Of a DNA stretch of 64,000 nucleotides, positions 15,801 to 23,483 are shown in pieces (position 1 is the stretch's first letter; each line of letters starts with the position of its first letter). Both the position numbers and the translations under genes were made by a program. The notes below the pieces were generated by a model. The model was not told the origin of the DNA. It searched no databases and worked only from the letters and a program-made list of their open reading frames with translations. Source of the stretch: Cyrtodaria siliqua (lineage: Eukaryota > Mollusca > Bivalvia > Adapedonta > Hiatellidae). The stretch is from contig JAWPHD010001288.1 in NCBI GenBank assembly GCA_037043455.1, positions 186,001 to 250,000 of the forward strand. Reading direction: 5' to 3'.

Positions 15801-18800
15801 GTGTTTGCAACTGATGAGGCCGTACTGACTTCATTGAATATAATACCTGCTATGTTTACGACTGATGAGGCCGTACTGACGTCATTTATCTAAAGGGAAG
15901 ATAATATCTGCTGTGTTTGCGACTGATGAGGCCGTACTGATTTCATTTAACTTGAGGGAAGATAATACCTGCTGTGTTTGCGACTGTTAAGGGTATACTG
16001 ACTCCATTTAACTTGAGGGAAGATAATATCTGCTATGTTTGCGAGAGATGAGGCCGTACTGACTTCATTTAACTTGAGGGAAGATAATATCTGTAATGTT
16101 TGCGACTGATGAGGCCGTACTGACTTCATTTAACTTAAGGGAAGATAATACCTGCTATATTTGCGATTGATGAGGCCGTACTGACTTCATTGACGGTAAT
16201 ACCTGCTGTGTTTGCGACTGATGAGGCCGTACTGACTCCATTTAACTTGAGGGAAGATAATATCTGCTATGTTTGCGACTGATGAGGCCGTACTGACTTC
16301 ATTTAACTTAAGGGAAGATAATACCTGCTATGTTTGCGACTGATGAGGCCGTACTGACTTCATTTAACTTAAGGGAAGATAATACCTGCTATATTTGCGA
16401 CTGATGAGGCCGTACTGACTTCACTAAAGATAATACCTGCTATGTTTGCCACTGATGAGGCCGTACTGACTCCATGTAACTTAAGGGAAGATAATACCTG
16501 CTATGTTTGCGACTGATGAGGCCGTACTGACTTCATTTAACTTAAGGGAAAATAATACCTGCTGTGTTTGCGACTGATGAGGCCATACTGACTTCATTTA
16601 ACTTAAGGGAAGATAATACCTGCTGTGTTTTCGACTGATGAGGGTATACTGACTCCATTTAACTAGAGGGAAGATAATATCTGCTATGTTTGCGACTGAT
16701 GAGGCCGTACTTACTTCATTTAACTTGAGGGAAGATAATACCTACTGTGTTTGCGACTAATGAGGGTATACTGACTCCATTTAACTTGAGGGAAGATAAT
16801 ATCTGCTATTTTGCGACTGATGAGGCCGTACTGACTTCATTTAACTTGAAGGAAGATAATATCTGCTATGTTTGCGACTGATGAGGCCGTACTGACTTCA
16901 TTTAACTTAAGGGAAGATAATAACTGCTATATTTGCGACTGATGAGGCCGTACTGACTTCATTGAAGATAATACCTGCTATGTTTGCGACTGATGAGGCC
17001 GTACTGACGTCATTTATCTAAAGGGAAGATAATATCTGCTGTGTTTGCGACTGATGAGGCCGTACTGACTTCATTTAACTTGAGGGAAGATAATATCTGC
17101 TATGTTTGCGACTGATGAGGCCGTACTGACTTCATTTAACTTAAGGGAAGATAATACCTGCTATATTTGCGACTGATAAGGCCGTACTGACTTCATTGAC
17201 GATAATACCTGCTGTGTTTGCGACTGATGAGGCCGTACTGACTTCATTTAACTTGAGGGAAGATAATATCTGCTATGTTTGCGACTGATGAGGCCGTACT
17301 GACGTCATTTAACTTAAGGGAAGATAATACCTGCTATGTTTGCGACTGATGAGGCCGTACTGACTTCATTTAACTTAAGGGAAGATAATACCTGCTATAT
17401 TTGCGACTGATGAGGCCGTACTGACTTCATTGAAGATAATACCTGCTATGTTTGCCACTGATGAGGCCGTACTGACTCCATTTAACTTAAGGGAAGATAA
17501 TACCTGCTATGTTTGCGACTGATGAGGCCGTACTGACTTGATGAGGCCATACTTACTTCATTTAACTTAAGGGAAGATAATACCTGCTGTGTTTGCGACT
17601 GATGAGGCCGTACTGACTTCATTTAACTTGAGGGAAGATAATACCTGCTGTGTTTGCGACTGATGAGGCCGTACTGAATTCATTGAAGATAATACCTGCT
17701 ATGTTTGCGACTGATGAGGCCGTACTGACTTCATTGAAGATAATACCTGCTATGTTTGCGACTGATGAGGCCGTACTGACTCCATTTAACTTAAGGGAAG
17801 ATAATACCTGCTATGTTTGCGACTGATAAGGCCGTACTGACTTCATTTAACTTATGGGAAGATAATACCTGCTGTGTTTGCGACTGATGAGGCCATACTG
17901 ACTTCATTTAACTTAAGAGAAGATAATACCTGCTATGTTTGCGACTGATGAGGCCGTACTGACTCCATTTAACTTAAGGAAGGATAATACCTGCTGTGTT
18001 TGCGACTGATGAGGCCATACTGACTTCATTTAACTTAAGGGAAGATAATACCTGCTATGTTTGCGACTGATGAGGCCGTACTGACTTCATTTAACTTAAG
18101 GGAAGATAATACCTGCTGTGTTTGCGACTGATGAGGCCATACTGACTCCATTTAACTTAAGGGAAGATAATACCTGCTATGTTTGCGACTGATGAGGCCA
18201 TACTGACTTCATTTAACTTAAGGGAAGATAATACCTGCTATGTTTGCGACTGATGAGGCCGTACTGACTTCATTTAACTTAAGGGAAGATAATACCTGCT
18301 GTGTTTGCGACTGATGAGGCCGTACTGACTTCATTTAACTTAAGGGAAGATAATACCTGCTATATTTGCGACTGATGAGGCCGTACTGACTTCATTGAAG
18401 ATAATACTTGCTATGTTGGCGACTGATGAGGCCGTACTGACTCCATTTAACTTAAGGGAAGATAATACCTGCTGTGTTTGCGACTGATGAGGCCGTACTG
18501 ACTTCATTTAACTTAAGGGAAGATAATACCTGCTATGTTTGCGACTGATGAGGCCGTACTGACTTCATTGAAGATAATACCTGCTATGTTTGCGACTGAT
18601 GAGGCCGTACTGACTTCATTTAACATAAGGGAAGATAATACCTGCTGTGTGTGCGACTGATGAGGCCGTACTGACTTCATTGAAGATAATACCTGCTATG
18701 TTTGCGACTGACGAGGCCGTACTGACTTCATTTAACTTGAGGGAAGATAATACCTGCTATGTTTGCGACTGATGAGGCCGTACTGACGTCATTTAACTTG

Positions 18801-20502
18801 AGGGAATATAATATCTGCTATGTTTGCGACTGATGAGGCCGTACTGACTTCATTGAAGATAATACCTGCTATGTTTGCCACTGATGAGGCCGTACTGACT
18901 TCTTTTAACTTAAGGGAAGATAATACCTGCTGTGTTTGCGACTGATGAGGCCGTACTGACTTCATTGAAGATAATACTTGCTATGTTTGCGACTGATGAG
19001 GCCGTACTGACTTCATTTAACTTAAGAGAAGATAATACCTGCTGTGTTTGCGACTGATGAGGCCGTACTGACTTCATTGAAGATAATACCTGCTTTGTTT
19101 GCGACTGACGAGGCCATACTGACTTCATTTAACTTGAGGGAAGATAATACCTGCTGTGTTTGCGACTGATGACGCCATGCTGACCTCATTTAACTTGAGG
19201 GAAGATAATACTGCACTTTCCGGATCAGATAAATGATATGAAGAAGTGAGAATTATGGTCAGTACTTAATGAAGCTGCGACTGATTTTTTACCTACGTAC
19301 ACACATATTGTGATGACAGTTTGAAATACAGAGCATGTGTTTAACATGAATAGTACAGGCCTGGAATTCATCAACCATTCTTCAACCTATTCTTAGAATT
19401 CCGTTTAAGCTTCAAAGATACACTACTCAACTTTTATAATCGGTCACTTTTCAAAGAATTATATATGTTTTAATAATTCATATTTTCGTTTGAAATTCTA
19501 AATTGGAGTCGTTTAACAAATATCGCTAGCGATTATAAAATGTAATCTGCCTTCATTGGACTAAAACCTTGTTGATAAACTTAATAAAATATTGGTATGT
19601 GTTTCGGTGATTTCCAGTTTTTAGTACTCGTGTTATTTTCAAAAAACCTGGGTGACCGATTATAAAAGTTGAGTAGTGTAGACAGTCGTATGACGTTGTT
19701 ATTTGTTAGTATTTAGTATTTGTTTATACATAGCAGCTTGTTATGGATGTTTGTACTTTAAACTTATAGAAATATATGTGACTGAAATGTGCATACTTTG
19801 GCTTCAGTCTAAGAATATTCTCAAGAATGGTTGGTGAAATCAAGACCTGACTATTGATGTTAAATACATTCTCTATGTTTCAAACTGTCATCACAATATG
19901 TGTGTACGTCATTGTTTTAAACAATCAGTTTTTAAATGACTTTTTCATATCATTTATCTGATCCGGAAATTGTCGTATAATCTTCCCTCGTTAGTCGTAT
20001 CTATTGTATCTACAGTTTCAAGTACACTAAATACTTAATGCTGCTTAATACAATTAAAATGTCGACAACTGTCAAATTAAAAGAAAAGTTAGATTAAAAG
20101 TGTAAATGTATATAAAATGAATTAAGCCCAAGGCGATTTTAAAATTAAAGATTCGTCAAATAACGAATGTAGCATTGACAGTCCACACTTCCGTGTGTTA
20201 AACTGTGTAATACATTTACACAGTATACATAATGTAAACTGTCTATATCGCAGACATAAGATAGGAGCCGCTTCGGCGGGTGGGGTTGGGTGCTGGTGGT
20301 GGATCCAGGAAGCATAGTTTTAACATATGTTTTTCATATTTTAGATGTGCCTGCACTGGGTTCCCCAATCAGCGACTAAAATATTATAAAAATACACCAT
20401 AATTCACCAAATGCCATGTAAAAGCCTGCAGAAAAGCACCTGATCTCCTAGCACGCCGCTAACTTCACGTCCCACTAAATAATATATACAATAAGTAAAA
20501 GT

Positions 20503-20577
<75 letters not shown>

Positions 20578-21993
20578 GATACTATTACTACTACTGCTAC
20601 TACTACTGCTACTGCTACTACTACTACTACTACTACTACTACTGCTATTGCTATTGCTACTGCTACTGCTACTGCTACTGCTACTACTGCTACTACTACT
20701 GCTACTACTACTGCTACTGCTGCTACTACTACTAATACTGCTGTTGCTACTACTACTACCACTACTACTCAACTGCTACTACTACTACTATTACAACTGC
20801 TGCTGCTGCTACTTCTTCTACTAATACTGCTACTGCTACTGTCACTGCTACTACTACTACTTCTACTACTGCTGCTGCTGCTACTATTACTACTACATGA
20901 TAATAACGGTAATAATGATAAAAATAATAACAAAATAACAATAATAATGCAAATAACAACAACAACAACAACAACAACATCAAGAGGAAGAAGAAGGAGA
21001 AGAAAAAGAAGAAGAATCCGTTTTTCCTACTGAATTTATCTTATAAATGCAGATCCAGTCTCCGATAAGATAATGAAATTCGTCTCCTATCTCATTTTTA
21101 TCACACAGTATACAAAGTATATTATGTCTAGGAAGTTTACTATTCAAACATCTAAATCTACATAACTGTTGTGATAAGCACCAAGGAATATTCTGTAAGT
21201 AGCTATCTAATTTAAATTCTGTCTTATATAATCTATAATTAAGACATTTTACAGAATCGTTTAAACTGCTCCATGATTGTAAAAATTGGTCCTTTAGGCC
21301 GACCATACAAAATATTGGTTTGCTGTTTCCCTACCTACCCACGAAAAAAGGTACTACACAAAACCTTTTATAGCAATTCTTTAACTTTGTTTTTTTATTG
21401 CTATCTTCAGTATATTTTTCTTTAGTTTTTTATATTGTTTACTGCCCTTGGCAATTTTTTTTTACCTACCTTCCTACCTATTTATGAAATCCTGGGTCGG
21501 GAAACAGCAAACAAATTCAAAGCACTCCATCACCACCCCACCGCCCACCCCCACGCCCCGCAGACAAGGGAAAGAACAAAAAGCGTCAATTGTTATATAA
21601 TCAAATTCTATGCCATAATTAACTAAAAGCATTGCAGAAATACTTACCTTTAACACTTTCTCCTGGGATGAACAAGGGTGGATCCACTGTTATTTTAAAT
21701 GGGCTCTCTGTGCCCTGCGCTTTGATACTGTTTTGCATCGAATACACCGGAAGTCTTCCCTTGCAATCAAACGATAAGTGTCCGATATTTAAAACGTCAT
21801 CGTCTTTATCATGTAATGTTATTGTTGCAGCCGTATTAATTAAATCCGGCGGTTTTATATTTTGTTGTTCTTTAACTTCATGTATTCCTTCTATGTTTTG
21901 TAAGATATATTCACCGTTTGTAAACGACTTCGACAAAATAGCGCACATAATAACAATATATATTGACAAGTTGCTTTTGAAACTATTCTCCAT
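477..21993 (-). CDS. Secreted Reeler-domain protein with Gly-rich and Asn/Gln-rich repeat tail (4 coding exons)
   Basis: Coding exons run 21993-21648, 5969-5842, 4356-4247 and 3810-477 (stop TAA at 479-477). All junctions are GT-AG and keep one frame: 346, 128, 110 and 3334 nt, total 3918 nt, about 1305 aa. Residues 1-25 look like a signal peptide. About residues 55-225 form a Reeler domain: FIPGESVKV and FRGFMLQ motifs, a Cys after the GQF strand, LQWRSP, then GTF and FW near the domain end. From about residue 360 the protein is low complexity: poly-Gly with SSLLGG/GSLLGG, a Gln/Asn/Met-rich stretch, 38-residue repeats at about 799-1055, and a C-terminus with two SxLGNxDTxAxQGMLG repeats. 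Reeler domains are known from reelin, F-spondin and arthropod defence-type secreted proteins. An extracellular matrix, shell/byssus or immune role is inference only. The 15.7-kb first intron is mostly minisatellite. The Reeler call is strong; the exact function is unknown. Confidence 0.85.
1230..2000 (-). repeat. Coding tandem repeat, 114-bp unit (38 aa), about 7 copies
   Basis: Inside exon 4 a 38-residue unit recurs about seven times. It starts NNGGFGQ(T/N)NGGL(L/I)GQS, continues NN(I/E)PA(N/H)NFN and ends NGVPNQN(F/L)(G/N)QAQ. Differences cluster by neighbour: I-P-A-N copies at the upstream end and E-P-A copies at the downstream end. This indicates local duplication. The unit is rich in Asn, Gln and Gly with almost no charge, as in prion-like or elastic matrix sequences. 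Confidence 0.9.
4247..4356 (-). CDS. Exon 3 of the Reeler-domain gene (no open ATG, found by splice logic)
   Basis: The acceptor is TTACAG with AG at 4358-4357. The donor is AAC|GTAAGT with GT at 4246-4245. The exon is 110 nt: 36 codons plus AC. It encodes SCYSDDDSVGMAGT...LVLQWRSPVDISSNVVV. The Cys near the start and the W-x-x-P pattern match the second half of a Reeler domain. The AC completes to Thr195 with the first G of exon 4, giving VVTGTFSEDNGTFW. Confidence 0.82.
4798..4990. mobile_element. Hairpin MITE-like repeat, family H1 (intron 2 of the Reeler gene)
   Basis: A stem is formed by ttggttgatttaaac near 4893 and its inverse gtttaaatcaaccaa near 4935, around an atgggctacacccatctcgat loop. 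It is preceded by an actatcagtcatcggaag motif. Related pieces lie near 35253-35575, 38915-39010 and 39310-39360, so this is a dispersed family. No terminal duplications were resolved. Confidence 0.55.
5060..5230 (-). repeat. Inverted copies of the 72-bp intronic repeat
   Basis: About two units in the opposite orientation to the array at 5330-5840. cttcgccatt, agtatggttttt, cggggtctgt and gacctatata are the reverse complements of the array motifs. The two blocks could pair in the intron RNA. Confidence 0.75.
5320..5840 (+). repeat. Tandem array, 72-73-bp unit, about 7 copies
   Basis: The units carry cagaccccgccaatggaa, actccgaaatggcgaaggtg and ttatctatataggtcacc. The acccc motif recurs at 5331, 5404, 5477, 5549, 5622, 5694 and 5766. 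The last unit decays into the sequence next to the exon 2 donor at 5841. Confidence 0.88.
5842..5969 (-). CDS. Exon 2 of the Reeler-domain gene
   Basis: The acceptor AG is at 5971-5970 and the donor CAG|GTAGGC has GT at 5841-5840. The exon is 128 nt, entering in phase 1 and leaving in phase 0 (residues 116-158). It encodes GGHTFRGFMLQVVDA, the diagnostic FRGF-LQ core of a Reeler domain, then GQFLPSTDINLQ. A 72-bp tandem array in intron 2 ends only a few tens of bases from the donor. Confidence 0.88.
6353..6533 (+). repeat. Minisatellite, 27-30-bp unit, about 6 copies
   Basis: The unit cactatctaattgtttaca plus tgtttataata repeats about six times in intron 1 of the Reeler gene. The first copies lack three bases, giving 27 bp against 30 bp later. 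Confidence 0.88.
7040..7250 (+). mobile_element. 5'-truncated SINE, family A
   Basis: Motifs ttagcctcgtccgt, gacgtaaaccgg, cggtccc, gcacgttaaa and aaccata match, in order, those of the element at 45326-45590, which has a tRNA-like head. This copy lacks the head and lies in intron 1 of the Reeler gene. Confidence 0.65.
7619..19215 (+). repeat. 11.6-kb minisatellite array with 51-bp and 61-bp units
   Basis: The core unit begins gaagataatacctgctatg and continues tttgcgactgatgaggccg and tactgacttcatt (51 bp). A second form has taacttaagg (or taacttgagg) inserted after catt, giving 61 bp. The forms are interspersed. Length divided by unit size implies roughly 190-210 units; I did not count them. 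Frequent variants are gaggccatac, gagggcatac, gagggtatac, tgctgtg/tgctata, tatctgcta, gggaaaataat and tgacgtcatt. Short frames through it (such as MKSVRPHQSQTQQV peptides) are by-products. The array fills about three quarters of intron 1 of the Reeler gene. Its last unit (…gagggaagataatac) passes into the arm of the foldback element at 19197. Confidence 0.97.
19197..19989. mobile_element. Foldback (inverted-repeat) element fused to the satellite
   Basis: The left arm (about 19197-19400) and right arm (about 19795-19989) are imperfect reverse complements. Paired motifs include gagggaagat, tttccggatcagataaatga, cacacatattgtgatgacag and caaccattctt. The outermost ~14 bases are those of the satellite unit. 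No coding capacity is visible. The loop carries a nested MITE at 19419-19680. It resembles Foldback-type or MITE elements; the superfamily is undetermined. Confidence 0.8.
19419..19680. mobile_element. 262-bp MITE with 29-bp perfect inverted ends, TA-flanked
   Basis: The left end 19419-19447 (tacactactcaac...ggtcac) is the exact inverse of 19652-19680. If the outer TA is the target duplication, this fits a Tc1/mariner-type MITE starting CACTACTC. It sits in the loop of the larger foldback and so inserted later. Confidence 0.75.
20505..21016. repeat. Compound trinucleotide microsatellite
   Basis: In order: (TAA)n about 20508-20575, (ACT/GCT)n about 20580-20900, an AT-rich ATA/ATG stretch, (ACA)n about 20955-20980 and (GAA)n to about 21016. 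The poly-Ser and poly-Val/Leu frames read through it are artefacts of composition. Confidence 0.95.
20980..21306 (-). pseudogene. C-terminal fragment of a non-LTR retrotransposon polyprotein
   Basis: The minus frame ends in CxxC...NEIGDEFHYL, the C-terminal zinc-knuckle-like motif common in invertebrate LINE polyproteins. It is preceded by KCLNYRLYKTEF and LCRFRCLNSKLP, as in those proteins. The expected final Cys of the motif is replaced (LIGDW), and the frame then runs into the GAA microsatellite. It is a dead fragment in intron 1 of the Reeler gene. The segment at 56395-56548 looks like the next part of the same kind of protein. Confidence 0.55.
21318..21512. repeat. Short inverted repeat (14 bp) around a 167-bp spacer
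   Basis: gtttgctgtttccc at 21318-21331 is the exact inverse of gggaaacagcaaac at 21499-21512. It may be the ends of a small MITE. The spacer is T-rich, with no frame. Confidence 0.4.
21648..21993 (-). CDS. Exon 1 of the Reeler-domain gene (signal peptide and domain start)
   Basis: ATG at 21993-21991 sits in a good context (A at -3, G at +4) and starts 115 codons plus one base. A hydrophobic run (IYIVIMCAIL) at about residues 11-20 gives a signal peptide. A Lys/Asp-rich stretch with no recognisable fold follows, then the opening Reeler strands (a Cys near residue 77, SPFKITV, FIPGES). The donor is AAAG|GTAAGT with GT at 21647-21646. The leftover G joins TG of exon 2 to make Val116. The ORF runs on into intron sequence (GKYFCNAFS), which is not part of the protein. 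Confidence 0.82.
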
Positions 21994-22047
21994 TTTTTAA
22001 TTTCTCTGTTAATTCCAAGGTCTTAATTCCAATCAATAATTCCTTTT

Positions 22048-22055
22048 TATTTATA
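22048..22055 (-). promoter_or_regulatory. TATA-like box of the Reeler-domain gene
   Basis: The minus strand reads TATAAATA about 55 nt before the ATG at 21993. This would place a start site near 22020-22025 with a short 5' UTR. The fit is good but not proven; an upstream noncoding exon is possible. Confidence 0.5.
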
Positions 22056-22099
22056 TGTGACCAGCACTGTAGGTTTACTCTGTTTTAAACTTTTATAAA

Positions 22100-22860
22100 A
22101 TGTAAATAAATAAATAAATAAGTTAGCAAATAATTATTAGAAAAAGTCCAGCTCTTTCATCGAAAGTCTAACGAAAATTGTTTGTTCATGTTTTACTGTA
22201 ATACTATTATTAATCTATTAGTAACTTCTACACGCCTTAATTTCTAGCGGTTGCCATTACTTCCGACACGATATAGGGCGCATATAGGGAATAATCCGCC
22301 CAAACTTGCGTTTATGTTTTTCATTCTTATTTTTTATCGCTGATATTTCCCGATATGAATTAAACGCTTTTCGTATTCATCTTTATATAATTTGCCATAA
22401 ATAAAACATCAAAATGTAAAATAATTAAACATCATCAAATGTAATTCCCTGTTTTCCCTCTGAAGTATATACATGCATGGAAAAACGTAGTTCGATATAA
22501 AATGATTGATTTGGCTCAAAATCACATGACAGGTAATTTTTCGAGTGCTCTTCCTGTTTAACATCGACTAATAAGTTCGTCATTCACTTGACACCTTCCA
22601 GCCAATCAGCGCGGTTTAAATATGACCAACATGGCCGACAAGTATATACGCGTCACTGTTTACTTACTTTGTAAAAGACATAAATCCTACGAACCTATCA
22701 AATGATGGATAGCACATATAATGACATATTTAATGATTAGGAATTTAAAAATATTGGCTTTAATAGTTAAATAGATCAACTGTAAATAAACGTAAATGTT
22801 GATGAAAACATCCTAAGTATTGACAGGTGTAACAGTTTTAGTTAAGGACGCAAATAAGCA
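22100..22860. other. Upstream region of the Reeler gene; possible CpG/CCAAT promoter-like stretch on plus strand
   Basis: AT-rich, no gene. Around 22598-22660 there is agccaatcagcgcgg (CCAAT box) followed by aacatggccgac, which starts a 24-codon frame (MADKYIRVTV...) with a possible donor gtatat right after atggccgacaa. This could be the 5' end of a divergent transcript or a YY1-like site. No following exon was recognised. Confidence 0.25.
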
Positions 22861-23483
22861 GTGACAGAACAACTCTCTAAAACTGGTTGACAACTGAAGA
22901 TTGAAAACAGTGACAGAACAACTCACTAAAACTGGTTGACAACTGAAGATTGAAAACAGTGACAGAACAACTCGCTAAAACTGGTGTGACAGAACAACTC
23001 ACTAAAACTGGTTGACAATTGAAGATTGAAAACATTGACAGAACAACTCGCTAAAACTGGTGTGACAGAACAACTCACTAAAACTGGTTGACAACTGAAG
23101 ATTGAAAACAGTGACAGAACAACTCGCTAAAACTGGTGTGACAAAACAACTCACTAAAACTGGTTGACAACTGAAGATTGAAAACAGTGACAGAACAACT
23201 CACTAAAACTGGTTGACAACTGAAGATTGAAAACAGTGAAAGAACAACTCACTAAAACTGGTTGACAACTGAAGATTGAAAACAGTGACAGAACAACTCG
23301 CTAAAACTGATGTGACAGAACAACTCACTAAAACTGGTTGACAACTGAAGATTGAAAACAGTGACAGAACAACTCGCTAAAACTGGTGTGACAGAACAAC
23401 TCACTAAAACTGGTTGACAACTGAAGATTGAAAACAGTGACAGAACAACTCACTAAAACTGGTTGACAACTGAAGATTGAAAA
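22861..23483 (+). repeat. Minisatellite with 49-bp and 25-bp units
   Basis: The long unit is gtgacagaacaactcactaa, then aactggttgacaactgaaga, then ttgaaaaca. The short unit stops after aactg (25 bp) and usually has the ctcgctaa variant. Long and short units partly alternate, giving a 74-bp higher period in part of the array. Confidence 0.95.

Noticed and set aside
7619..19215. Hammerhead-like string CTGATGAGGCC in almost every satellite unit
   Set aside because: A hammerhead also needs a closing stem II, a GAAA core strand and a cleavable UH site with stems I and III. The bases after GGCC (gtactgacttcatt) do not pair back, and GAAA is not in the right place in the main unit. The likeness is limited to the one strand.
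7619..19215. Box C/D snoRNA-like pair TGATGA and CTGA in each unit
   Set aside because: The two boxes are only 7 nt apart within a unit and about 45-55 nt apart across units. Neither spacing allows a normal guide arrangement, and there is no terminal stem.
7619..19215. Regular repeats as a CRISPR array, or the many 60-120-residue frames (MKSV.PHQSQTQQ, MFATDEAV) as a repeat protein
   Set aside because: The units are head-to-tail with no unique spacers. The frames arise because 51 and some multiples are divisible by 3; they are broken by 61-bp units and appear on both strands.
20404..20983. Poly-Ser, poly-Val/Leu/Ile frames
   Set aside because: They are translations of trinucleotide microsatellite in three frames.
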